This document shows positions 14,916-23,377 of a DNA stretch of 24,447 bases, piece by piece (positions within the stretch are counted from its first letter, which is position 1; every line of letters begins with the position of its first letter). A program made the translations under genes and the position numbers. Source of the stretch: Parafannyhessea sp902761955 (lineage in GTDB: Bacteria > Actinomycetota > Coriobacteriia > Coriobacteriales > Atopobiaceae); the NCBI GenBank assembly GCA_902761955.1, contig CACWMM010000045.1:1-24447 (forward strand), written 5' to 3'. The notes under the pieces are model-generated. The model saw only the letters and a list, made by a program, of their open reading frames with translations, ran no database searches and was not told the origin of the DNA.

Positions 14916-15701
14916 TTGGAGCTCGGGACGTTCTATAGCGAGCTCGACCGCCTGTACGGCGAGCCGGGGGCCGACGTCGAGGGCTTCCTGAGGGAGGCCC
15001 TCCGGCGCGCCCGGCTCGTTCGCGACGGGCGCGGCGTCGCCTCTGTCGCGAACGAGCTTGGAAGCGTCCTGAGGCTGCGCGGGGAGCTTCACGAGTCCGA
15101 GGAGCTGTACGACGAGTTGCTGCATGCGCTTGAGGCCACGGGTGCCGACGAGTCGGACGTGGCGCGGGCCCTCGTGAACCTAGGCGACGTGTACGTGGCG
15201 CAGGGGAGGAACGCCGCGGCGGTCGAGGCGTTCGACCGTGCGGAGCGGATGCTCGGCGACGGGGACGCGAACCCCCTGGAGTTGAGCGCGATCTGCAACA
15301 ACCGGAGCAGTGCCTACCGAGGCCTCGGGCGCTTCTCGGATGCGAGGACAGACCTGCGACGCGCGGGACGGCTGCTGGACGGGGTTCCCGGGACAGAGGG
15401 AAAACGTGCGACGAACGCGATCAACCTCGCACAGGTGCTGACCGACGAGGGGAGGATCGAGGAGGCGGCGGAGGTCATCGCTACGGCCCTTGTCACGTAC
15501 GAGACGCTGGGCGGCGGCCGTGACGTCCATCGCCCCCATGCCCTTGCGACCGCGGCGCGCATCGCGTACCTGCGCGGGGACTACGCAGCGGCCGAGGCGC
15601 ACTACCTCAAGGCCGCGGAGGTCCTGCGCGATAAGCTGGGCGACGCGCCGAACGCGGACGCACTCGAGCGGCGGGCGGGGGAGATGCGCGCCCTGAGGTA
15701 G
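14916..15701 (+). CDS. Tetratricopeptide-repeat protein
   Basis: A 261-residue helical protein with several TPR-like helix pairs: about residues 37-70 (ANELGSVLRLRGELHESEELYDELL), 80-112 (ALVNLGDVYVAQGRNAAAVEAFDRAER), 122-152 (NNRSSAYRGLGRFSDARTDLRRAG), 163-192 and 205-240 (AARIAYLRGDYAAAEAHYLKAAEVL). TPRs usually mediate protein-protein contacts; no enzyme motif is seen. The start is a TTG at 14916, 4 bp after the BMC-H stop codon; no ATG or GTG fits better. It is the first gene of a trio with DUF4037 and DUF4125 proteins. A role in assembling or positioning the microcompartment, or in regulation, is a guess. Confidence 0.75.
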   Translation: MELGTFYSELDRLYGEPGADVEGFLREALRRARLVRDGRGVASVANELGSVLRLRGELHESEELYDELLHALEATGADESDVARALVNLGDVYVAQGRNAAAVEAFDRAERMLGDGDANPLELSAICNNRSSAYRGLGRFSDARTDLRRAGRLLDGVPGTEGKRATNAINLAQVLTDEGRIEEAAEVIATALVTYETLGGGRDVHRPHALATAARIAYLRGDYAAAEAHYLKAAEVLRDKLGDAPNADALERRAGEMRALR

Positions 15702-15761
15702 GAACGCGAAATCAGTGCGGCGGCATCACGAGGCAAGGACAACACGAAGGCGAGGTGGGAC

Positions 15762-16703
15762 ATGAGGGGCTTGGAGTTGGCCGAGAGGTACTTCGGGACG
15801 TTCGGCCCCGTGCTCGTGTCCGGGCTTCCGTACTCCGTCGAGTCACGCCTCGCCTTTGGCCTCGTCGGGCCAGGCTCGGAGTGCCTGGGCTTTGACGACG
15901 GGCTCTCGCGCGACCACGACTTTGGGCCCGGGTTCTGCGTGTGGGTCCCGGCGGACCTGTGGGACGCGTACGGCAGCGAGCTCGCGCGCAGGTATGCGGC
16001 ACTGCCTCGCGAGTTTATGGGCGAGAGGCGCGAGGAGAGCGAGCTTGCGGGCCAGCGCGTGGGCGTGTTCTGCACGGAGTCGTTCTACCGCACGTACACG
16101 GGTCTTGGTCGTGCGCCGCAGGGCGTGGCCGAGTGGCTGCGGATTCCCGAGCAGCTGCTTGCCATCGTGTGCGGCGGGAAGGTCTTCCGAGACCCCAGTG
16201 GCCAGTTCACGCGCGTGCGCAACGCGTACAGGGGCTTCTATCCCGAACCCGTCGTGCGCAAGAAGCTGGCCGCGAACATGGCGGTCATGGCGCAATCCGG
16301 CCAGTACAACCTGGGTCGCTGCCTCGCACGGCACGATCTCGTGGCGGCGGACGTGGCGCGCAGCGAGTTCCTTTGCGCCTCCATGGCGGCGCTGCACCTG
16401 CTCAGTCGTACGTACATGCCGTTCTACAAGTGGTCGTTCAGGTCGCTGCGCGAGCGCGCGCACGTGCCGGCGCCCATCTGCGACGTGGTGGGCAGGGTCG
16501 CGGCGGCTCCCGTCGCCAAGGTTTCTTCTGATGACGTGGAGCTGCTGTGCTCCGTGGTGCTGCGCGGCGCGCTTGCGCTAGGCTGGGCAGCTTGCGGCTC
16601 GGACTTCCTCCTGGACGCGGCCACGTCCATGTGGAGGGGTATACCGAACGAGTATCTTCGCGAGCGTCCGTTGAACGAGGGGGCGTTTTCCCATGGCATG
16701 TAG
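15762..16703 (+). CDS. DUF4037-domain protein, nucleotidyltransferase-like
   Basis: A 313-residue protein matching the DUF4037 family by the segment SRLAFGLVGPGSECLGFDDGLSRDHDFGPGFCVWVP (residues 28-63). The SRDHDFG element (49-55) recalls the acidic pair of nucleotidyltransferase-fold proteins, although the usual GS motif is altered. No membrane segment or signal peptide. The ATG follows GAGGTGGG, and the 3' end overlaps the DUF4125 gene by 11 bp, so these two are translated together. The family has no established function that I know of. Why it sits inside a choline microcompartment operon is unknown; modification of a partner or small molecule is only a possibility. Confidence 0.78.
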   Translation: MRGLELAERYFGTFGPVLVSGLPYSVESRLAFGLVGPGSECLGFDDGLSRDHDFGPGFCVWVPADLWDAYGSELARRYAALPREFMGERREESELAGQRVGVFCTESFYRTYTGLGRAPQGVAEWLRIPEQLLAIVCGGKVFRDPSGQFTRVRNAYRGFYPEPVVRKKLAANMAVMAQSGQYNLGRCLARHDLVAADVARSEFLCASMAALHLLSRTYMPFYKWSFRSLRERAHVPAPICDVVGRVAAAPVAKVSSDDVELLCSVVLRGALALGWAACGSDFLLDAATSMWRGIPNEYLRERPLNEGAFSHGM

Positions 16704-17430
16704 CAGGTGCGGTTGCGCCGCGTGCGCCGGAACCAGCGACGCGAGGAAGCCGTCGTATGGTCGCAGGCTCGAGCGTCGCGGCGACGTGCGGAGGTTCTTC
16801 TCGCTTCCCGCCGTGCAGGGCATCGCGGCGGAGCGGGGCGTGAGGGGAGACTTGCTCGAGGGGCTCGAGCGCGTCGTCGCGCTGGAGTGGGAGCAGTTCG
16901 ACGCCGTTCTGGGCATGAACGGCCGAGCGGGCTGCCAGGACGACCTTAGGCGCTTCTCGGCGTATCGCTGCGCCCAGTACCTTGCGTTTCCCCACGGGCT
17001 CATACCGCGGGTGCTCGCGGAGTTCGAGCAGGCGGAGCTCAGTGGCAGGAACCTGGTGGAGGAGAAGTACGCGCGTATGATGGCCGCGACCGATCCTGTC
17101 GAGTTCAACAGGACGTGGGCGAATGCCCTGCCCCTGACGTCGCCCGTGAAGAGGGGCGCGCTCGGCCAGCTGCGCGAGCTGCTTGCGCCCGTGCTTGCCC
17201 AGGCGGCGTGCGAGCTTCCCCAGGCGCACCGCCACGCGCGCCCGGACGTGTCGTCGGCCGGAACGGTCTCGGCGCTGGACTACTTCCTGGCAGAGCTCGA
17301 GGGCTACTCGCTTTCGACGATCTTCTACCTTCGCGATGCGCTTTCGCGTCCGGACGCTGGGGCGAATCCGGTCGAGTCGAGCTACGTGCTGGCCGCGAGG
17401 CTTCTTGAGGCAACGGAGGTGGGTGCATGA
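16693..17430 (+). CDS. DUF4125-family protein
   Basis: A 245-residue protein recognised as DUF4125 from the pattern VVALEWEQFDAVLGMNGRAGCQDDLRRF followed by AYRCAQYLAF and NLVEEKYARMMAATDP. The first dozen residues contain four closely spaced cysteines (Cys3, 6, 8, 11; CSRCGCAAC), which could bind a metal or be incidental. Function unknown. It overlaps the DUF4037 gene by 11 bp and the MerR gene by 4 bp (ATGA), so all three are a translational unit. DUF4037 and DUF4125 proteins are known to me as frequent neighbours, which suggests they act together. Confidence 0.78.
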   Translation: MACSRCGCAACAGTSDARKPSYGRRLERRGDVRRFFSLPAVQGIAAERGVRGDLLEGLERVVALEWEQFDAVLGMNGRAGCQDDLRRFSAYRCAQYLAFPHGLIPRVLAEFEQAELSGRNLVEEKYARMMAATDPVEFNRTWANALPLTSPVKRGALGQLRELLAPVLAQAACELPQAHRHARPDVSSAGTVSALDYFLAELEGYSLSTIFYLRDALSRPDAGANPVESSYVLAARLLEATEVGA

Positions 17431-18281
17431 ACGCAAACGAGCGCGCACGGAGGCGCGGGCTGTACCAGATAGGCGAGGTAAGCAAGATCGGGGGCATCTC
17501 GCAGCGCACGCTGCGCCACTACGACGAGCTGGGCCTCATGCAGCCGGACGTGGTGGGCGACAACGGGTACCGCTACTACAGCCTGCAGACGATGCTGAAG
17601 ATTCCCGTCATCAACTACCTCAAGATGATGGGGCTCTCGCTGGAGGAGATCGCCTCCATGATGCAGCACTCCAGCCTGCGGCAGGCGCGCAGCCTGCTGA
17701 CGAAGCACCTCGAGGAGTGCGACGAGCAGGCACGGCTTCTGGCCGAGAAGCGCGAGGCCATTGTGGAGTGGAGCGAGCTCGTGGACGAGGCCAACATGGT
17801 GCTGCGTGCGAAGCCCAAGAACGTGAACGTGAAGTATCTTCCGCAGCAGGAGCTGCTCGGTCTGAAGACCAGGTTCTCTGGCAGCTTTGCGGAGTCCGTC
17901 GTGAGCCTCGAGTTCGCCTCGTACGTGCAAGGCGTCGAGAACGCGATTGCAGGCCCCGTCATCCTGCGCTTCTCTTCGGTGGAAGATGCCGTTACCGCGG
18001 CTACGGGCGGCGAGTGCGACGTGTGGCTGCTGCAGAAGCCCATCAGACCCATCGACCCCAAGAACGCGTTCGTGCGCCCGGAGGGCATGTACCTCTCAAC
18101 GTACCACGTGGGGCCGTTCGAGAAGCTGGACGAGGCGTACGGTCGCCTGCTGGACTTCGCACAGGAGAACGACTACAAGATCGCAGGTCCGGCCGTCGAG
18201 CGCTTCGTGTCGGACTACTGGACCACGTACAACTCGGACCTCTTTGTGGCGGAGGTCCTCTTGCTAACGGAAACGGAGTAA
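17427..18281 (+). CDS. MerR-family transcriptional regulator with GyrI-like effector domain
   Basis: A 284-residue regulator. The winged helix-turn-helix spans residues 13-52 (YQIGEVSKIGGISQRTLRHYDELGLMQPDVVGDNGYRYYS). A long dimerisation helix follows (about 78-125), then a C-terminal ligand-binding domain (about 135-284) of the GyrI-like type seen in BmrR, with LRFSSVEDA and GMYLSTYHVGPFEKLDEAYGRLLDFAQENDYKIAG. Such proteins bind cationic or amphipathic small molecules, and choline or another quaternary amine would fit, by inference. GGAGGTGGGTGC precedes ATG 17427, which overlaps DUF4125 by 4 bp. A matching MerR-type promoter lies at 19500-19530, a likely target. Confidence 0.92.
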   Translation: MNANERARRRGLYQIGEVSKIGGISQRTLRHYDELGLMQPDVVGDNGYRYYSLQTMLKIPVINYLKMMGLSLEEIASMMQHSSLRQARSLLTKHLEECDEQARLLAEKREAIVEWSELVDEANMVLRAKPKNVNVKYLPQQELLGLKTRFSGSFAESVVSLEFASYVQGVENAIAGPVILRFSSVEDAVTAATGGECDVWLLQKPIRPIDPKNAFVRPEGMYLSTYHVGPFEKLDEAYGRLLDFAQENDYKIAGPAVERFVSDYWTTYNSDLFVAEVLLLTETE

Positions 18282-18285
18282 ATAG

Positions 18286-19377
18286 ATGAACGAGTTCTCT
18301 CTCAAGGCAAAGCTGTTCTTCGGCCCGCAGGCGGTGGAGCACCTTTCTTCCCTTACGTGCTCTAACGTTCTCGTCGTGACGGACGGATTTCTGCAGGAGT
18401 CCGGCATGGTGAGCAAGATGACGCAGCACCTGCCGTCCGGCGCGCACGTGAGCGTGTATTCCAACGTGCGTCCCGACCCCAGCCAGGAGCTGGTGGACGC
18501 CGGCGTCGACATGATCTTGGGCGTAAGGCCTGACGTGGTCATCGCGTTTGGCGGCGGCTCCTGCATCGACGCGACGAAGGCCATCCTGTACTTCGCGGAG
18601 CAGAAGGGTCTCGTCCACCCGTACTTCCTGGCCATCCCGACAACGGCCGGCACCGGCTCCGAGGTCACGAACTTCGCGGTCATCACGCGCGGCGACACGA
18701 AGGTCGCCCTCATCGACGACGCGCTCGCACCGGACGGGGCGCTCCTGGACGCGAGCTTCACGCGTTCCGTCCCGCCCAAGATCACGGCCGACACCGGCAT
18801 GGACGTCCTGACGCACGCACTCGAGGCCTACGTGAGCAACCAGGCGACCACCTTCACGGATGCGCTTGCCGTCAAGGCCTTGCGCGTCGTGTTCGAGGAC
18901 CTTCCCGTCGTCTTCCACGACGGCGATGCCATGCGCGCACGCGGCCGCATGGCCGAGGCCTCCTGCGTGGCGGGCATCGCGTTCACCAACGCCGGACTCG
19001 GCATCAACCACAGCCTCGCGCACGCCCTCGGCGGCCGCTTCCACGTCGCCCACGGCAGGCTGAACGCCATCCTGCTGCCGTACGTGATGCGCTTCCACAT
19101 GTCTGACGCCAAGTACCGCGAGCCGTACGAGCGCTGCGCCCACGAGCTTGGCATGGCAGACGCGGAGGACCTCCTGCGCCACGTGATCGAGCTGCGTCGC
19201 GAGCTGGGGGTCGAGGACCGTCTGGCAGACCTTGGCAGCATCGACGCCACGGCGTTCGAGGAGCACGTGGGCGACATGGCCGAGGCTGCGCTCGGCGATC
19301 GCTGCACGCCGACGAACCCTCGTCCCGTCTCGAGGCAGGACCTCGTCAACCTCTATCGCGACGCCTACAACGGCTAG
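18286..19377 (+). CDS. Iron-containing alcohol dehydrogenase (EutG/PduQ-like)
   Basis: Reduces acetaldehyde to ethanol and regenerates NAD+ for the acylating aldehyde dehydrogenase, balancing redox in the microcompartment. A 363-residue group III dehydrogenase: the nucleotide motif is FGGGSCIDATKA at about 87-98, and the PTTAGTGSEVTNFAV block follows. Metal ligands predicted by comparison with FucO are Asp173, His177 (GMDVLTHALEAY), His242 and His256 (NHSLAHALGGRFHVAHG). It starts 4 bp after the MerR gene, with GGAG in the overlap. This is the enzyme called CutO in some choline loci, but I assign the function from family rather than name. Confidence 0.92.
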   Translation: MNEFSLKAKLFFGPQAVEHLSSLTCSNVLVVTDGFLQESGMVSKMTQHLPSGAHVSVYSNVRPDPSQELVDAGVDMILGVRPDVVIAFGGGSCIDATKAILYFAEQKGLVHPYFLAIPTTAGTGSEVTNFAVITRGDTKVALIDDALAPDGALLDASFTRSVPPKITADTGMDVLTHALEAYVSNQATTFTDALAVKALRVVFEDLPVVFHDGDAMRARGRMAEASCVAGIAFTNAGLGINHSLAHALGGRFHVAHGRLNAILLPYVMRFHMSDAKYREPYERCAHELGMADAEDLLRHVIELRRELGVEDRLADLGSIDATAFEEHVGDMAEAALGDRCTPTNPRPVSRQDLVNLYRDAYNG

Positions 19378-19665
19378 CTAGAGATACCGCCCCTAGCCTC
19401 TCTTCCCTGGGCTCGCATGGGGCGGCGGCGAAGGCGGCTGCCCTTCTCGCCCGTGGGCTTGCCCCGGAGCGGGAGGATGGCCGTCCGCCGATTCCCTGCT
19501 TGACACTCACGGTGCGTGAGCACCTAAAAAGAGGTCCGGCAGGCATTCGCAAGACAGGCTTGCGCGGCGTTGGCGCTTGATGGGCGTCGCGCGCAGGCAG
19601 ATGCAAGATACGTGCCAAGGCGTGGTGGAGAAGGACTTCCGCCGCACGAGGCTGTGGGAGTGGAT
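19378..19665. other. Intergenic region with hairpin, repeat motif and MerR-type promoter
   Basis: A 288-bp gap after the alcohol dehydrogenase. The sequence 19387-19393 pairs with 19419-19425 (CCGCCCC/GGGGCGG), with an inner AGCC/GGCT pairing, possibly the end of the main operon, though no U tract follows. An 18-bp segment at 19442-19459 recurs upstream of amtB. The MerR-type promoter lies at 19500-19530. I see no convincing gene here; open frames extending the next gene upstream lack a ribosome binding site. Confidence 0.6.
19500..19530 (+). promoter_or_regulatory. MerR-type promoter/operator
   Basis: A perfect -35 box TTGACA (19500-19505) and a -10-like TAAAAA (19525-19530) are 19 bp apart, the overlong spacing typical of MerR-activated promoters. 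The spacer starts with the perfect dyad CTCACG-GTG-CGTGAG (19506-19520), placed as in the classic mer operator. The MerR gene ends about 1.2 kb upstream. The promoter would drive the EutS-EutS-EutP genes from a start near 19537. Confidence 0.72.
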
Positions 19666-20022
19666 ATGGAACAGGACCAGATTCGCGTTGTTCAGGAGAC
19701 CGTCTCGGGCAAGGAGATTACCCTCGCCCACGTCATTGGCGGACCGGAGCCCATCATCTACACGAAGCTGGGACTGAACCCTTCCGTGGACTACGGTTCC
19801 AGCGCCCTCGGCATCATGAACATCACGCCGCCAGAGTCCGCGGTCATCGCGTCCGACATCGCCATCAAGAGCGCGGACGTCTACCTGGGGTTTGCGGACC
19901 GATTTACCGGCACCATGATCATCAGCGGCGAAATCGCGGACGTCACGACGGCCATCACGGAGGTCGTCCGCTTCTTCCACGACACGCTGGGATACGTGAC
20001 CTGCAAGGTCACGAAGCGCTAG
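19666..20022 (+). CDS. eutS: EutS/PduU-like circularly permuted BMC shell protein
   Basis: A 118-residue shell protein of the EutS/PduU type: GKEITLAHVIGG near the start corresponds to the EutS segment GKQVTLAHLI, followed by ALGIMNITPPESAVIASDIAIKSADVYLGFADRFTGTMIISGEIADVTTAI and the typical end GYVTCKVTKR. In this family the BMC fold is circularly permuted and the N-terminus forms a small beta-barrel that plugs the hexamer pore. ATG 19666 was chosen because the EutS homology begins here; longer frames upstream are not homologous. GGGAG lies about 6 bp upstream. The second EutS-like gene begins 8 bp after the stop codon. Confidence 0.92.
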   Translation: MEQDQIRVVQETVSGKEITLAHVIGGPEPIIYTKLGLNPSVDYGSSALGIMNITPPESAVIASDIAIKSADVYLGFADRFTGTMIISGEIADVTTAITEVVRFFHDTLGYVTCKVTKR

Positions 20023-20029
20023 GCACGTC

Positions 20030-20464
20030 ATGGCAAGGCAGAGGGTCACGAGGCAGCAGTTCTTCGACGAGGTGTTCCACGGCAACCCGCCACGTGGGGA
20101 GAACGGCGAGATTCGCATAACGCGCGTGCGCGTTCCCGGTCGCGAGGTCGACCTCGCGCACGTGATGGGGACGTCCGCGCGTCGCACGTGCGAGACGCTT
20201 GGTCTGGACATCGGCACGCACGAGGGCGAGGACCACACGGGCGAGGCGCTGGGCTTCATGCGCTTCACGCCGTGGGAGGCCGTCGTGGTGGCGGCGGACA
20301 TCGCCGTAAAGCACGGGTCGGTCGAGCTGGGCTTCATGGACAGGTTCAACGGATCGCTCATCCTGTGCGGGCAGATAGCCGAGATAGAGAGCGCCGAGCA
20401 AGAGATTCTGGACTACTTCGACCACGAGCTCGACTTTCACGTGTGCAAGATGACTCGCAGGTAG
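20030..20464 (+). CDS. Second EutS/PduU-like shell protein with N-terminal extension
   Basis: A 144-residue paralogue of the preceding protein. The permuted BMC core is clear: GREVDLAHVMG, EALGFMRFTPWEAVVVAADIAVKHGSVELGFMDRFNGSLILCGQIAEIESAEQEIL and the ending FHVCKMTRR. About 26 extra residues (MARQRVTRQQFFDEVFHGNPPRGENG) come first and could decorate the hexamer pore or interact with cargo. The central section GTHEGEDHTGE is acidic. The two EutS proteins may form mixed or different tiles. It lies 8 bp after the first EutS gene and 6 bp before the GTPase gene. Confidence 0.88.
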   Translation: MARQRVTRQQFFDEVFHGNPPRGENGEIRITRVRVPGREVDLAHVMGTSARRTCETLGLDIGTHEGEDHTGEALGFMRFTPWEAVVVAADIAVKHGSVELGFMDRFNGSLILCGQIAEIESAEQEILDYFDHELDFHVCKMTRR

Positions 20465-20470
20465 GTGTGC

Positions 20471-20995
20471 ATGAAACGACTGTTTCTGATGGGCAGAAGC
20501 GAGGCGGGCAAGACCTCGCTCACGCAGGCCCTGCGCGGCGAGAAGCTGCACTATCACAAGACGCAGTACACCTACGCCGACGGCGACACCATCGACACAC
20601 CGGGCGAGTACTCCGAGTCGAAGCAGGTGGGCGTAGGGCTCGCGTGCTTCTCGTTCGAGTCGGACGTCGTGGCGATACTCATCGCGGCGAACGAGCCGTT
20701 CACGGTGTTCGCGCCCAACTGCAACGCGTTTTTGAACCGCCCGCTCATCGGCATCATCACCAAGATCAACGAGCCAAACGCGAACGTTCCCATGGTGCGC
20801 CAGTGGCTCGAGGAGTGCCGCTGCGAGCGCATCTTCCTGGTGGACAACGCGACGGGGGAGGGTATCCCGGAGCTTCGGGCCTACCTCGAAGAGGACATCC
20901 CCATGATTTCGCTCGAGGAGGCGAAGGCCCGTCAGCGCTCGGGTCTTCAGGATTGGGAGAGTGATTCGCGGGCGTGCCGCGCTACAGGCGCCTGA
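20471..20995 (+). CDS. eutP: EutP/PduV-like small GTPase-fold protein
   Basis: A 174-residue P-loop protein of the EutP/PduV family. The Walker A motif is GRSEAGKTS at residues 8-16, then DTPGEY as the G3 motif (about 41-46). The guanine-specifying motif, normally TKxD, reads TKIN, and NATGEGIPEL stands at the usual G5 region. EutP of Salmonella has been reported to have acetate kinase activity, which would fit the acetyl-phosphate branch here, while PduV has been linked to microcompartment movement. I start at ATG 20471, although an in-frame GTG lies two codons upstream. The last 14 bp overlap the convergent methyltransferase gene. Confidence 0.87.
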   Translation: MKRLFLMGRSEAGKTSLTQALRGEKLHYHKTQYTYADGDTIDTPGEYSESKQVGVGLACFSFESDVVAILIAANEPFTVFAPNCNAFLNRPLIGIITKINEPNANVPMVRQWLEECRCERIFLVDNATGEGIPELRAYLEEDIPMISLEEAKARQRSGLQDWESDSRACRATGA

Positions 20996-21851
20996 GGACA
21001 ACGTACGCGTTGAGGTTTTCGGAGCGCCCGTCCGAGGCGAACCTCGCCACGGGGAGCGCGACTCCCTCGAGGGCGGAAAGCAGCTCGTCCACCTCGGCGT
21101 CGTCGAAGCTGTGGCAGTAGCGCCACGCGCCGGGCACGTCCTGCCATCCAAGCAGGTAGTCGCCTGCGCCCAGATCTTCCTCGGACATTCCAAGATCTGC
21201 CAGGGCCTTGCGTGTCGTCGCATTCGCCTTCGCGGCAAGCCGCTCGTTCGACATGAACTTCCAGAAAGATACGCAGCAGATGCCACCCGTCCGCGTCACT
21301 TCAAGCACTGCGCGAAGCAGGGCAAGACGCGACGCGTGCGTAGGGACGTGGTGGAGAAACCCAAAGGCAACCGATAGGTCAGCCGCTGCGGGATGCGTCG
21401 TCGGACCACCCCATGCCTGCGCGATGGCGGTACCCAGCTTGTCCTGCAAGTCTCCCGCGAGAAGGGCGCTTACGATGTCCAGGCGCCGTAGACTCACGTC
21501 CCACGCGCTCGGGAGCGCTGCGTCTGCGGCAAGTTCCGGGCAGTCGTCCACTCCCAGGTAGAAGACATCCTCGACGCTTGCGTCCGCCATAAACTGCGCG
21601 AAACGCAAGTTGCCGCACGCAAGGTCCAGCACATGACATGCCGTTTCGCGAACGGCCGAGGTGGGGTTCGCGCAGGTGCCTTCGTCGCGCTTGAGCTCTG
21701 CCAGGCAGCGCTCCCAACCGGGCCAACCAGACCGCCTCGTCTGCGAGAAAGATGCGGCGTTCTCGCGATAGAAACGCGCGTTCAGCGCGTTCATTCGTCG
21801 CGCCACGTCGATGCACATGTCGCGAGACATGCCGTTCTCTTGCAGTTTCAT
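20982..21851 (-). CDS. Class I SAM-dependent methyltransferase, possibly Trm9-like
   Basis: A 289-residue protein with the Rossmann methyltransferase motif I VLDLACGNLRFAQFM (about residues 73-87), motif II FYLGVDDCPEL, and FGFLHHVPTHASRLALLRAVLEVTRTGGICCVSFW for motifs IV-VI. The opening RRMNALNARFYRENAASFSQTRRSGWPGWERCL and the late GDYLLGWQDVPGAWRYCHSFDDAEVDELL recall Trm9/ABH8-type tRNA wobble-uridine methyltransferases, but the substrate is uncertain. Convergent with the EutP gene, it ends the microcompartment locus. The ribosome binding site AGGGAGA lies before its ATG. It is divergent from amtB across a 233-bp gap and probably belongs to the host backbone. Confidence 0.8.
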   Translation of the reverse strand: MKLQENGMSRDMCIDVARRMNALNARFYRENAASFSQTRRSGWPGWERCLAELKRDEGTCANPTSAVRETACHVLDLACGNLRFAQFMADASVEDVFYLGVDDCPELAADAALPSAWDVSLRRLDIVSALLAGDLQDKLGTAIAQAWGGPTTHPAAADLSVAFGFLHHVPTHASRLALLRAVLEVTRTGGICCVSFWKFMSNERLAAKANATTRKALADLGMSEEDLGAGDYLLGWQDVPGAWRYCHSFDDAEVDELLSALEGVALPVARFASDGRSENLNAYVVLRRL

Positions 21852-22084
21852 CGCGTCTCCCTGGTCGTGCCGCCGTCCTTCTCGCCCGTGGGCTAAGCCT
21901 CTTCAAAGTGTTCGCGCGAGCACGCGCCCCGCGTGCGCAGACCAAAGGTTACCGCAAGGCCTGTGCCTGCGCCGCCGCGCGATGGTCACGGCATGGGCGT
22001 TTCGTCGCAACGGACGCGTCACGTCCTCGCAATGCGCGGGGGCCATCATCTTTGTGCCTTACACCATCGGCGTTAGGGGGAATC
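21852..22084. promoter_or_regulatory. Divergent regulatory region between methyltransferase and amtB
   Basis: A 233-bp gap serving both genes. It contains an 18-bp copy (21877-21894) of a motif also found at 19442-19459, a GC-rich 6-bp hairpin (21920-21936), and an imperfect dyad CCTTACACC-ATC-GGCGTTAGG just before the amtB ribosome binding site (about 22058-22078). No clear -10/-35 pair is identified. Confidence 0.4.
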
Positions 22085-23335
<1,251 letters not shown>

Positions 23336-23377
23336 CACTGCCGGGTGCAGGCTGAGCGTAACCAAAGGGGGACACCA

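Noticed and set aside
19570..19665. A longer N-terminus for the first EutS-like protein
   Set aside because: The added 32 residues are not homologous to EutS, and ATG 19666 has a suitable upstream GGGAG; the longer form is probably the untranslated leader.
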